From Blautia sp. (GTDB taxonomy: Bacteria; Bacillota; Clostridia; Lachnospirales; Lachnospiraceae), in NCBI GenBank assembly GCA_026169535.1, contig JAPFCU010000043.1, forward strand, positions 30,519-94,518: a stretch of DNA of 64,000 nucleotides. Reading direction: 5' to 3'. The translations under genes were made by a program, and so were the position numbers. The notes under the pieces were generated by a model. It saw only the letters and a program-made list of their open reading frames with translations. It was not told where the DNA came from and made no database searches. This document shows positions 27,228 to 35,793 of this stretch, in pieces. The stretch's first letter is position 1; every line of letters begins with the position of its first letter.

Positions 27228-27982
27228 ATCAGGATAATAGAAAGAAAAATTATGAAGAATATCATTTTACAGGAAAGGAAGCAGTTAAATACTGTTTGCA
27301 AAGTACAATGCTGTGCGGGGCGGCAGATTATCTGTTTTATCAAAACTGGTGGTATATGCTGGCAGCAGTTCCGGCAGCAGTGCTGTTTATCAGAATGAAA
27401 AAACGTCAGCGAATTAAAGAGAGAAAGAAAAAACTGAATTATCAGTTCCGAGATGCGCTGAATTCTCTCAGCGTTGCCGTACAGGCTGGATATTCCGTAG
27501 AGAATGCTGTGACAGCATGCCGAAGAGATATGGAAAGACTTTATCCTGAGGAGGCGGATATTGTACAGGAATTCCGATATATGGAAAGTCAGAAAAAAGT
27601 CAGTGTTCCTGTAGAGGAATTATTTCTGTCCTTGGGAGAACGAAGCGGCATTGAGGATATTGAAAACTTTGCAGCTGTTTTCAGTACTGCAAAGCGTACC
27701 GGCGGAGATATGGATAAGGTAATACAGACGTCTGCCAGGATGCTTGGGGATAAGATTGACGTTCAGAAAGAAATTGAGGCAACTCTTTCTGCCAAGAAAG
27801 CGGAGCAGACGATCATGAGCCTTATGCCGGCAGGGATCATATTGTATCTGCAGCTTACATCGCCGGGATTTCTGGAAGTTCTCTATGGAAATGCATTTGG
27901 AATTTTTGCTATGACAGTCTGCCTGGGAATTTACATTCTTTCCTACTGGATGGGGAAAAGAATTGTGGATATTGATGTATAA
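27224..27982 (+). CDS. tadB: TadB-like inner membrane platform protein
   Basis: 252 residues with a type II/IV secretion F domain. Helices lie at about 25-55, and then 195-215 and 222-242. The conserved cytoplasmic part FRDALNSLSVAVQAGYSVENAV and the ERSGIEDIENFAAVFSTAKRTGGDM segment is typical of GspF/TadB. With TadC it forms the membrane platform under the TadA motor. It starts at an ATGA overlap with tadA. Confidence 0.88.
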   Translation: MNQDNRKKNYEEYHFTGKEAVKYCLQSTMLCGAADYLFYQNWWYMLAAVPAAVLFIRMKKRQRIKERKKKLNYQFRDALNSLSVAVQAGYSVENAVTACRRDMERLYPEEADIVQEFRYMESQKKVSVPVEELFLSLGERSGIEDIENFAAVFSTAKRTGGDMDKVIQTSARMLGDKIDVQKEIEATLSAKKAEQTIMSLMPAGIILYLQLTSPGFLEVLYGNAFGIFAMTVCLGIYILSYWMGKRIVDIDV

Positions 27983-28020
27983 GAGCAGACAGAATGTGGA
28001 AAACATACAGGAGACAGAAT

Positions 28021-29046
28021 ATGTGGGTACATATAGTGATTTTTACTGCGGCTTTTGGCCTGGTGCTGTTCAGTAAGGCTGGGTGGATACACTGGGGACT
28101 TCTGGCAGATAAAAAAGGAGTACGATTGTTTCTGACAGTGGCTGTTGGCTGCAATCTTCTGGGGATGCTCCTGACCTGGAAGGGAGGAGAAAACGCTTAC
28201 AGCAGCGGACTGAGAATTCCGAGAGATGCGGCTGGCATTTACGAACAGGAATATACGATTTCTGTAGATGGTGAGAGAAGAGGGACAATGAATATTCAGA
28301 TTCCTCAAAAAGAAAGCGAACAGGATGATCAGGAACAGTATTTGGAAAAAGAGAATCCGCAGGATCTAAAGAAGCGGGAGTTTCAGGAGATGCTGGAAAA
28401 ATATAATCAGGAAAAACAGGATCCGGATTATTATTATCTTCCTTCGCAATGGAAGGGGCATAGACTGGAATGGGAAAGACCGAAAGAACATACAGGAGAG
28501 CTTCTGGCTTCACTGGGCTTTTTTGCAGCGTTTCTTTTACTTTTAAAAGAAACCAAAGAAAAACAGGAGAAAGAGCTCCGGCGGTCTGAACAGCTTCTTA
28601 TGGATTACCCGGGGATTATTATGAAATTTGCCCTTTTGATACAGGCGGGAATGACTGCGAGAAAAGCCTTTCAAAAGATTACTGCCGATTACAGACGGAG
28701 AGGAAATAAAGTATCACATTTTGCATATGAAGCAATGGCTGCAGCCTGTAATGAAATGGACAGCGGTGTGGCAGAAATAGAAGCTTATAGAAGATTTGGA
28801 GAACGATGTAGTCAAATGAAATACAGGACCTTTTCTACCCTTCTTATTCAAAATCTGCAGAAGGGAAGCAGAAGACTGGCAGAACTGCTGGAAAAAGAAG
28901 CTCTGGAGGCCTGGGATGAAAGAAAAAGAAAAGCCCGTGTACTTGGAGAGGCGGCAGCAACTAAGCTTCTGGTACCCATGATAATGATGCTTGCAGTAGT
29001 GATGGCAGTGATCATGATTCCTGCATTTCTCTCGTTTTATGGATAG
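28021..29046 (+). CDS. tadC: TadC-like inner membrane platform protein
   Basis: 341 residues. Two N-terminal helices are followed by an unusually long polar insert (about residues 60-155, rich in Glu, Gln and Lys) that is not seen in TadB. The second half is a GspF/TadC domain with YPGIIMKFALLIQAGMTARKAF and a final pair of helices. I use ATG 28021, which has AGGAG 7 bases upstream. An ATG at 27994 would add nine residues and has no good signal. TadC partners TadB. Confidence 0.85.
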   Translation: MWVHIVIFTAAFGLVLFSKAGWIHWGLLADKKGVRLFLTVAVGCNLLGMLLTWKGGENAYSSGLRIPRDAAGIYEQEYTISVDGERRGTMNIQIPQKESEQDDQEQYLEKENPQDLKKREFQEMLEKYNQEKQDPDYYYLPSQWKGHRLEWERPKEHTGELLASLGFFAAFLLLLKETKEKQEKELRRSEQLLMDYPGIIMKFALLIQAGMTARKAFQKITADYRRRGNKVSHFAYEAMAAACNEMDSGVAEIEAYRRFGERCSQMKYRTFSTLLIQNLQKGSRRLAELLEKEALEAWDERKRKARVLGEAAATKLLVPMIMMLAVVMAVIMIPAFLSFYG

Positions 29047-29062
29047 AGAGGGAGGTGAGACA

Positions 29063-29242
29063 ATGAAAAAAATACGGGAACTGGCAAAGAGTTTTATAAT
29101 GGAAGAAGATGCAGTAGGTGTTGTGGAGATCATTTTAATCCTTGTGGTATTGATTGGTCTTGTGATTATTTTTAAGGAGCAGCTTACAAGTCTGGTCAAA
29201 AATATTCTGGCTAAGATTACAAAACAAAGTAATTCTATTTAA
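29063..29242 (+). CDS. Flp-type (type IVb) pilin-like protein
   Basis: 59 residues: short basic leader MKKIRELAKSF, acidic EED, then one hydrophobic helix (VGVVEIILILVVLIGLVIIF) and an amphipathic tail. This shape fits Flp1-like pilins processed by the A24 peptidase, with a cleavage site expected close to the helix. The ATG has GGAGGTGA (29051-29058), the strongest ribosome binding site of the operon, which fits an abundant structural subunit. The in-frame ATG at 29039 inside tadC is rejected. Confidence 0.8.
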   Translation: MKKIRELAKSFIMEEDAVGVVEIILILVVLIGLVIIFKEQLTSLVKNILAKITKQSNSI

Positions 29243-29319
29243 AAGTTACAGAGAACAGACGCTTTATGGCACAGCCGTTTTTATGATCCGGGAAAGGATA
29301 TCAGAAAGGAAGGATATTT

Positions 29320-30801
29320 ATGAAAAGAGGCAGTATTACGATATTTTTAGCATTGATATTAAGTCTTCTTCTATCACTGGTATGCACCAGTATTGAATCC
29401 GTAAGAATGGCTGCTGCCAGAACTCAGATTCTTAACAGTATGGATATTGGTCTGTATTCTTTGTTTGGGCAGTATGACCGTATTCTTCTAAAAGATTACG
29501 ACCTTTTTTTTCTCAATGGATCCGGAAACAAGGGAAAAATTAATCTGTCATCTTTATATGATGAACTGGAAAACTATATGAAGCCGTTGCTGGAACAGAA
29601 TAGTCAGAAGCTCGCTGTCAAACAGGGGGGATTTTCTGGATATCGTCTGGCAACTGATCAGGATGGGGAGGTGTTTTTTCGGCAGGCAGTAACTTATATG
29701 AAGAAAACATTAGGGGCTCAGGGGATTCAGAGTCTGATCAATCGGTTTCAGGAACAGGGAGAACGTGTGAGGGAAGCAGAGGAAACAGGTAATCAGGCGG
29801 AAGGAAATCAGTCTATTGAGAGCTACGATGCAGAAATGGAGGCAGCAGCACAGAACAGTGAAGCTGCTCATCAGGAATCGGAGAATACTTCAGGGGAAAA
29901 TGGCGGGCAGACCGGGGAGCCGGAAATTTCTGATGGAAACCAGCCGTCTCAGGTAGTGAATCCTATACCGATCCTGAAAAGAATCCGCAATATGAGTCTT
30001 CTTGATCTTATTGTACCTGCGGAAAAAGGTATCTCGGAAAATACAGTGGAAAAATCTTCATTATGTTCTGGCCGAAGATGTGAGAAAGGAATGGGCATGT
30101 TGGAAGAAGTCAAAAAAGATGATTCTTATATTTCTCAGCTCTTATTTCAGCAGTATCTGGAAAACAGACTGGGATGCTATACAGCCCCGGCTGACTGTAA
30201 TCTGAAATATCAAAAAGAATATCTTCTATGTGGGAAGAACAGCGACAGGGAAAATCTTAAATCAACAGCCAGTCGGCTTCTTATGGTGAGAGAAGGAGTC
30301 AATGCAGCATATCTTATGACAGATCCGGTAAAGCGGGCGCAGGTACAGAGTATGGCGCTTGCTATTGCATCGGCCTTTCTGGTTCCACCTGCATCTGTGA
30401 TCATAGAAGCGGCTCTTCTTCTGTGCTGGTCCTTTGGAGAAAGCCTTTTGGATCTCAGAGAATTATTTCATGGGGGAAAAGTACCTTTTGTCAAACATGC
30501 TGGAAATTGGCAGCTAGCATTAGAAAATCTGGCTGATCTTATGGAGAATCTGGACAGTGGAAGAAGAAATGATGAAAGCGGACTTTCTTATGAAGAATAT
30601 CTTCAGCTTATGATAGTGTCTGAGTCGAAAAAAAATAAAGTGAGCAGAGGCATGGATATGATAGAGATGTGTATTAGAAGCAGTACAGGGCAAAAGGGAT
30701 TCAGATTAGATCACTGTATAGAGGCAATAGAAGCTTCTGTGGATGTAAAGGCAAATCGAAAAAAGATATTTACAGTAAAAAAACAGTACAGCTATCTATA
30801 A
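29320..30801 (+). CDS. DUF5702 Tad-associated protein
   Basis: 493 residues. The N-terminus KRGSITIFLALILSLLLSLVCTSIESVRMAAARTQ is the signature of DUF5702 proteins found in Clostridia Tad loci: a pilin-like helix followed by a large external domain. Residues about 150-215 are a low-complexity Glu/Gln/Ser/Gly linker. A second hydrophobic stretch (about residues 343-370) could be a membrane helix. The role is not established; pilus tip adhesin or assembly scaffold are possible. AGAAAGGAAGG precedes the ATG. Confidence 0.78.
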   Translation: MKRGSITIFLALILSLLLSLVCTSIESVRMAAARTQILNSMDIGLYSLFGQYDRILLKDYDLFFLNGSGNKGKINLSSLYDELENYMKPLLEQNSQKLAVKQGGFSGYRLATDQDGEVFFRQAVTYMKKTLGAQGIQSLINRFQEQGERVREAEETGNQAEGNQSIESYDAEMEAAAQNSEAAHQESENTSGENGGQTGEPEISDGNQPSQVVNPIPILKRIRNMSLLDLIVPAEKGISENTVEKSSLCSGRRCEKGMGMLEEVKKDDSYISQLLFQQYLENRLGCYTAPADCNLKYQKEYLLCGKNSDRENLKSTASRLLMVREGVNAAYLMTDPVKRAQVQSMALAIASAFLVPPASVIIEAALLLCWSFGESLLDLRELFHGGKVPFVKHAGNWQLALENLADLMENLDSGRRNDESGLSYEEYLQLMIVSESKKNKVSRGMDMIEMCIRSSTGQKGFRLDHCIEAIEASVDVKANRKKIFTVKKQYSYL

Positions 30802-31638
30802 TTGACCATTGGACATGAAATGAGGTGCAGAAAGGTGTTTTTTCAGAAGAAAAGAAAATTTATAGATGGGAAGGATCAAGATTATTGGACAGACAGTAAA
30901 AGGAGAGAAAGGATATGTACTCTGTTGCGCTTCTGGCTCCTGTTTCCCCCGATGAACAGGCGAGGCGGTCATTCTTCTGAAAAGACATCTTTGTGTGCCT
31001 CTTTCATAAGAAAAGCCAGTATTGCAGTGGAAACTGCTTTGGTACTGCCGTTATTTTTTCTTGGGATGGTTACTTTAATCTCCTTTATGGATATTTATAA
31101 GATGCAGTCAGAGCATCTTCATGCATTATGTGAACAGGCAAAAGAAGCAGGAATGTACGCATATATGCTGGACGGGAAAGGACCAGATGAGCTGACGATA
31201 CCGGATGTATATTCGTACAGTCCGATAGGGGGGCTGATTCCTTTGCCAAAAGTATGGATGCATAATACTGTTAAGGTTCATACATGGACAGGCACAGATC
31301 ACAGAGCATTCTCCGAAGAAGAAAAACCATCGGAAGAAATGGTCTATGTAACGGAGTCAGGTTCTGTATACCATAGAAATCCTGGATGCAGATACCTGCA
31401 CGTGGCTTTGAATCAGATTCCGGGTTCCAGTATAGTTTCAGCTCAGAATGCTCAGGGAGAGAAATATTATGCCTGTGAAATCTGCAGCAAAAATCAAAAG
31501 CCGGCGGGAATAGTTTATATTACAAAAAATGGGAATCGTTATCATAACCGGGAATCCTGCAGTGGTCTGAAGCGGACGGTGCGTCTTGTGAAAATTTCTG
31601 ATGTGCATGGAATGGGAGCCTGTGGCTCCTGTGGATAG
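30802..31638 (+). CDS. TadE-like protein with two H/C-CxxC repeats
   Basis: 278 residues by the longest frame (TTG 30802, directly after the DUF5702 stop). An ATG at 30820 or a later one is possible, because no start has a good ribosome binding site. A pilin-like helix (about residues 72-97, ASIAVETALVLPLFFLGM) is typical of TadE. The C-terminus has two copies of a zinc-ribbon-like motif, VYxTxxGxxYHxxxxC followed by CxxC. The first copy is His191, Cys196, Cys225, Cys228; the second is His248, Cys253, Cys274, Cys277. If exported, these could bind metal or form disulfides. This extension is not part of ordinary TadE proteins. Confidence 0.75.
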   Translation: MTIGHEMRCRKVFFQKKRKFIDGKDQDYWTDSKRRERICTLLRFWLLFPPMNRRGGHSSEKTSLCASFIRKASIAVETALVLPLFFLGMVTLISFMDIYKMQSEHLHALCEQAKEAGMYAYMLDGKGPDELTIPDVYSYSPIGGLIPLPKVWMHNTVKVHTWTGTDHRAFSEEEKPSEEMVYVTESGSVYHRNPGCRYLHVALNQIPGSSIVSAQNAQGEKYYACEICSKNQKPAGIVYITKNGNRYHNRESCSGLKRTVRLVKISDVHGMGACGSCG

Positions 31639-31651
31639 GGAGAGGGATATA

Positions 31652-32068
31652 ATGAAGATAGAAGAAGTATGCACCATGGTATTTTTAGCAGTTAATACAG
31701 GGATGGATTTCAGAAAAAAAGAGATTTCACTGCATCTTACCGGGATTTATGCATGTGCAGGCATAATATTCAGTGTTTTATCTCAACGGGAATTATGGGA
31801 CATGCTGCTGCCGGTGGCAATCGGTGTATTGTTTTTGCTTTTTTCTTTTATTTCCAAAGGTGCGCTGGGAAATGGAGATGGATGGGTTCTTCTTGCTTTG
31901 GGACTGATGATGCAAACGGAAGATTATATTAATATGATATGTTTCAGTATGATTATGGCAGCCGGTGTTTCGATATTGCTTCTGACAATATTCAGAAAGA
32001 AAGGAAAAACAGAAATACCGTTTGTACCATTTATATTTCTGGCGTATATGGGAGGTGTATTACTGTGA
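31652..32068 (+). CDS. second A24-like prepilin peptidase
   Basis: 138 residues with about four helices. The catalytic Asp pair is visible in TGMDFRKKEIS and GNGDGW (GxGD). The end EIPFVPFIFLAYMGG is typical of A24 peptidases. It is shorter than copy 1 and at best 25-30% similar by eye, so it is not a recent duplicate. ATG 31652 has GGGAGAGGG upstream. It overlaps the next pilin-like gene by 4 bases. It probably serves a subset of the pilins. Confidence 0.82.
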   Translation: MKIEEVCTMVFLAVNTGMDFRKKEISLHLTGIYACAGIIFSVLSQRELWDMLLPVAIGVLFLLFSFISKGALGNGDGWVLLALGLMMQTEDYINMICFSMIMAAGVSILLLTIFRKKGKTEIPFVPFIFLAYMGGVLL

Positions 32069-32511
32069 AAGAAATTCGAAGGTTAAAATTATTAAAAAGA
32101 GGAAGCTTTACAATAGAGACTGCTTGCGTAATGTCTTTGGTACTGCTTGCTGTGACAGGAATCCTTTATCTTTGTTTTTTTGTTCATAACAGAGCATGGC
32201 TGACAGCTGCAGCATGCGAATCAGCGTTAGCAGGAAGCATGGAAGGAATCCGGGAGGATGGAAAAGCAGAGGAGGCAGCGGAAATGCGCAGCAGGGCATT
32301 GGGAAATACAGGATTTTTCGGGATGGAAAATCTTAATATACATGTGCAGAAAGGAAAAAATATAAAAGTGACTTACACTGCAGATACAAATGCTGCTTTT
32401 GGAGGTTTTTTATGGAAATTAAAAGCAGAAGGAACATCGAAAGTGATCGATCCGGTTCTTTGGATTCGTAATGTTAAGGTGGCTGGGGAGATATTGACAG
32501 GAGGAGAATAA
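32065..32511 (+). CDS. TadE/TadG-like minor pseudopilin, GTG start
   Basis: 148 residues. The basic leader KEIRRLKLLKRG precedes SFTIETACVMSLVLLAVTGILYLCFFVHNR, the TadE-type processing region with conserved Glu near the start of the helix. The external domain is small and rich in beta structure. GTG 32065 overlaps the stop of the second prepilin peptidase (GTGA) and has GGAGGTG 8 bases upstream. A longer frame upstream lies inside the peptidase gene and is rejected. Likely a minor pilin. Confidence 0.8.
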   Translation: MKEIRRLKLLKRGSFTIETACVMSLVLLAVTGILYLCFFVHNRAWLTAAACESALAGSMEGIREDGKAEEAAEMRSRALGNTGFFGMENLNIHVQKGKNIKVTYTADTNAAFGGFLWKLKAEGTSKVIDPVLWIRNVKVAGEILTGGE

Positions 32512-33902
32512 TGCGGACAGAATTCAGAAGAGATATGGATCATAATTATCTGATCCTTCAGGAGGATATTGCTGTGGATACATCGGCTTATCAAGTAAGG
32601 ATGCTGGCAGGAAATGTGATTCCCTCGATTTTAAAATGCCGTATCCAGAGTCTGGATGGCAGTCAGTTTTTTTCTTATGATATTACTTCAAAACAACCTT
32701 TATCTGTCCTATATGAGGAGAAAAAGTTCCGCATCAAAGATCTCCAGATGGTCCTGGGAGGATTTGTCAATGTTATGGAGGAATTGACAGAATTTTTAAT
32801 GAATCCGGAACAGCTGATTCTCAGACCGGAGTATATTTACCTGGATATAGAATCTCAAAAAGTGTATTTTTGCTGTCTTCCAGGATTTTACAGAGAAATT
32901 CAGCAACAGTTTAGAGAACTGACGGAATATATTCTTCCTAAATTAGACCATGAGGATGAGCAGGCAGTAGTATTAGGATACGGGATTTACAAAAAGGCAC
33001 TGGAACCAGGATTTCAGCTGGAAACAGTAAAGGCAGCAGTTTATCGTAAGGAAGAAATAAAAAAGGAGAAGTCAGATTTTCGTATAAAAGAAAAGCCGGA
33101 AAATAAAGCAGAACTGGAAAATGAAGAACAGAAAGCTGTTCAGTGGCAGGAAATATCGGAGCAGAATGAAAAAGAAGAAAAAAAGAATATTTTCAAAAAC
33201 AGAAAAATAAAAAGTGCAGCAGTTTGTGCAGCGGGACTCCTGTTGCTTCTGGCTGTCCTGGCAGCCAGTACATTAGGATATATTCCATGGCTGTCAGTAG
33301 AAACAGCAATAGCAGCAGGAATGCTTATGCTTGGTCTTGGAGCCCTGTCAGTATGGATATTTGAAAAAAAGAAAAGAAAACAGGAAAATGAAGAAATATG
33401 GAAGAAAAAATCGAATAAGACTCTGCCTGAGAGAGAAATGGTGCTGCATGAAGCCAAAAGGAGTGAAGATCTTTCAGAGAAATGGGGACAGGGTGAAGAC
33501 CATGTAGAGACGGAATTAGGAGAAACAGGGGCTCTTTTTGATAAAACACTCGGGGAAGACAGGGTTTTAGGAGAAACGGTAGTTCTGTCCACCGGTCAGC
33601 AGCAGGGACCAGCAAGCTTTGTAAGCAGAGAGCCGGGAGAGCTTGCTACCATTTACCTGGACAGGGATCTTATAGTAGTGGGAAAACTGGTAAATGCGGC
33701 AGATGCAGTGATACCTGTCCCTACTGTCAGTCGTGTCCATGCCAGAATACGAAAAAAAGACGATGGGTATTATCTTACAGATCTTAATTCCCGAAATGGA
33801 ACAGCTGTAAATGGAATAATGCTGAAAGGAAATGAGGAATATTTGCTCCAGGATGAAGATGAAGTAGATTTTGCTCAGGCCAGGTATGTATTTTTGAAAT
33901 AA
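32511..33902 (+). CDS. DUF6382 + FHA domain membrane protein, end of Tad operon
   Basis: 463 residues. Residues 1-175 form a DUF6382-like domain (DHNYLILQ...YQVRMLAGN). A charged linker and two membrane helices at about 238-258 and 262-282 follow. A second charged region leads to a C-terminal FHA domain (about 375-463) with SRVHARI and LNSRNGTAVNG, the phosphothreonine-reading motifs. It overlaps the preceding stop by one base (TAATG). FHA modules at Tad loci suggest control by Ser/Thr phosphorylation. No kinase is encoded nearby. Confidence 0.85.
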   Translation: MRTEFRRDMDHNYLILQEDIAVDTSAYQVRMLAGNVIPSILKCRIQSLDGSQFFSYDITSKQPLSVLYEEKKFRIKDLQMVLGGFVNVMEELTEFLMNPEQLILRPEYIYLDIESQKVYFCCLPGFYREIQQQFRELTEYILPKLDHEDEQAVVLGYGIYKKALEPGFQLETVKAAVYRKEEIKKEKSDFRIKEKPENKAELENEEQKAVQWQEISEQNEKEEKKNIFKNRKIKSAAVCAAGLLLLLAVLAASTLGYIPWLSVETAIAAGMLMLGLGALSVWIFEKKKRKQENEEIWKKKSNKTLPEREMVLHEAKRSEDLSEKWGQGEDHVETELGETGALFDKTLGEDRVLGETVVLSTGQQQGPASFVSREPGELATIYLDRDLIVVGKLVNAADAVIPVPTVSRVHARIRKKDDGYYLTDLNSRNGTAVNGIMLKGNEEYLLQDEDEVDFAQARYVFLK

Positions 33903-33942
33903 ACTCGTTAAAAAATGGTTTACATAATACATCAATCTGTCT

Positions 33943-33970
33943 TGTCATAAAAAAATATTTTTGGTAAAAT
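33943..33970 (+). promoter_or_regulatory. promoter of the rhomboid gene
   Basis: TTGTCA (33943-33948), 16-base spacer, TAAAAT (33965-33970). Transcription should begin near 33977, downstream of the ATG at 33971, which favours the TTG start at 33995. Confidence 0.55.
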
Positions 33971-33994
33971 ATGAAAAAAGACAGAGGTGAGTTT

Positions 33995-34585
33995 TTGGAA
34001 GAAGTCAGAAAAGAACCAGTAACGGCGGCATTAGTCGTGATAAATATTGCAGTTTTTTTATTAGTAGAATTTACCGGTTTTTCACAGGATATTGAACATA
34101 TGATAAAATGGGGAGCGGTTTATCCTCCTCTGATCACGGAAAAAGGAGAGATATATCGTCTGTTTACCAGTATGTTTCTTCATTTTGGAATAGAGCACCT
34201 GCTAAATAATATGCTGGTACTTTTTGTTCTTGGAAGCCGTCTGGAGAGAGTAATAGACAAATGGCGTTTCCCATTTATCTATCTGGCAGGAGGTCTTTTG
34301 GGAAATATAATCTCATTGATTGCAGATTTGAGCAAAAATAGTTATGCCGTATCAGCAGGAGCCTCTGGTGCGGTATTTGGGGTAATGGGAGCCATGATTT
34401 TTGTAGTGCTACGAAATAAGGGGCATCTGGAGGATCTGTCCATAAAACAGATCCTCATAATGGCTGTGTTTTCTCTCTATTTTGGATTTGCCAGTACAGG
34501 CGTTGATAATGCTGCACATCTGGGAGGGCTGATATCAGGATTTATACTGGCGGCTATTGCAGGTCAGCCTCGCAGAAGAATCTGA
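33995..34585 (+). CDS. rhomboid family intramembrane serine protease
   Basis: 196 residues with six helices. The catalytic Ser is in GASGAVFG, the His in DNAAHLGGL, and the HFGIEHLLNNM loop is conserved. It cleaves membrane proteins within or near the bilayer. I place the start at TTG 33995 with AGAGGTGAG (33983-33991) just upstream. The alternative ATG 33971 abuts the -10 box and has no Shine-Dalgarno. The 3' end overlaps the convergent histidine kinase by 22 bases. Its substrate is unknown; the neighbouring Tad pilins are one possibility. Confidence 0.88.
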   Translation: MEEVRKEPVTAALVVINIAVFLLVEFTGFSQDIEHMIKWGAVYPPLITEKGEIYRLFTSMFLHFGIEHLLNNMLVLFVLGSRLERVIDKWRFPFIYLAGGLLGNIISLIADLSKNSYAVSAGASGAVFGVMGAMIFVVLRNKGHLEDLSIKQILIMAVFSLYFGFASTGVDNAAHLGGLISGFILAAIAGQPRRRI

Positions 34586-35241
34586 AAGGTACTTCCTTTT
34601 TCAGGAATACTGTGAACCTGCAGACTGCCTTTATGAGCTTGTATGATCTGTCGGGTGACAGACAGTCCCAGACCAGTACCTTCTGGCTTGTAGGTTGTAA
34701 AAGGAGTAAAAATATTTTTTAACTGACATTTTGTCATCCCACACCCATTGTCACTGATTTGTATAGAAATATTATTGTCAGAAGAAAACGCGGAGACAGC
34801 AATGATTCCATGTGAGTGATGAATGGATTCCTGTGCGTTTCTCAGCAGATTGAGGAATGCCTGACGCATTTTAACCTGATCCAGAAAAAGAAGAGGAAGA
34901 TTTTCTGGAATGTCTGTGATCAGGGAAATTCCCAGATAATCCAGAGCAGGCTTGAAGGAATGAGTAACACTGTTCAGAAAAGCAGACATATCTGTTTGTA
35001 TGAGTGTAAGATGCTCTGCGTTATTATACTGAGATAATTCATTAAGAAGATTACGGATATATTCCAGATTTTCCATGACATGGTACCAACCGTCAAAATC
35101 AGTTATTTCCGGATGCGCAGATGCTATCATTTGTAATTCACTTTGGATCAGTGCAATGGGATTACGGATTTCATGGGTAAGTTTTGAGAGAGTCATTTGT
35201 AAGTCTTTTTTCTGTTGTTCTAAATTTGATTTTTCCTGCAT
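34564..35241 (-). CDS. soluble histidine kinase without sensor domain
   Basis: 225 residues. A coiled start (about 1-20) leads into a HisKA dimerisation helix with the phospho-acceptor His in SKLTHEIRNPIALIQSE. A HATPase_c domain with N box NLLRNAQES, G1 DNGCGM and G2 GTGLGLSV follows. There is no membrane helix, PAS or HAMP domain, so it must receive its signal from another protein. No response regulator is in the window. The protein overlaps the rhomboid gene tail to tail by 22 bases. Confidence 0.85.
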   Translation of the reverse strand: MQEKSNLEQQKKDLQMTLSKLTHEIRNPIALIQSELQMIASAHPEITDFDGWYHVMENLEYIRNLLNELSQYNNAEHLTLIQTDMSAFLNSVTHSFKPALDYLGISLITDIPENLPLLFLDQVKMRQAFLNLLRNAQESIHHSHGIIAVSAFSSDNNISIQISDNGCGMTKCQLKNIFTPFTTYKPEGTGLGLSVTRQIIQAHKGSLQVHSIPEKGSTFQILLRG

Positions 35242-35370
35242 AGTCTGTCACCTCGTGTGCAGTGTAGCATTCATATTTAAGAGAATCAAGAAAATTCGTA
35301 TTGAAAAAATCGACAAAATACGAGACAATAGGAAAAGAAAATATTATATAAAATAAAGGAGGAGAACAGT

Positions 35371-35772
35371 ATGGAGGACTGTATTTTTTGTAAAATTGCC
35401 AATGGGGAGATACCTTCAGCTACATTATATGAAGATGAGGATTTTCGTGTGATTTTGGATCTTGGACCAGCAAGTAAGGGACATGCCTTAATACTACCAA
35501 AAACTCATGCGGCTAATATTTATGAACTTGCTGATGAAACAGCAGGAAAGGCAATGATACTTGCAAAACATATGGCTTCTAAGATGACTGATGCGCTGGG
35601 ATGTGAAGGATTTAATATTGTTCAGAATAATGGAGAGATTGCTGGACAGACGGTTTTTCATTTCCATATGCATTTGATTCCCAGATACAAGGGAGATAAG
35701 GTAGGACTGACCTGGACTCCGGGCAAACTCACTGATGAGGTAAAAGATGAGATTCTGGCAAAGATAAAATAA
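35371..35772 (+). CDS. HIT family protein (Hint/histidine triad)
   Basis: A 133-residue cytoplasmic nucleotide hydrolase/transferase. The histidine triad HFHMHLIPR is intact, and the N-terminal CIFCKIANGEIPS is the usual Zn-binding start. Such enzymes hydrolyse AMP-linked substrates such as aminoacyl-adenylates. AAAGGAGGAG precedes the ATG. It is followed 21 bases later by the sigma factor and may share a transcript. Confidence 0.9.
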   Translation: MEDCIFCKIANGEIPSATLYEDEDFRVILDLGPASKGHALILPKTHAANIYELADETAGKAMILAKHMASKMTDALGCEGFNIVQNNGEIAGQTVFHFHMHLIPRYKGDKVGLTWTPGKLTDEVKDEILAKIK

Positions 35773-35793
35773 GGATCGGAAATTATACAGAAG

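Noticed and set aside
30915..30980. Short frame (about 21 codons) with GGAGAG upstream in the TadE-like gene
   Set aside because: Out of frame with the conserved coding sequence; no homology or continuation.
31939..32064. Upstream extension of the TadE/TadG-like frame
   Set aside because: It lies inside the second prepilin peptidase gene; GTG 32065 with GGAGGTG is the better start.
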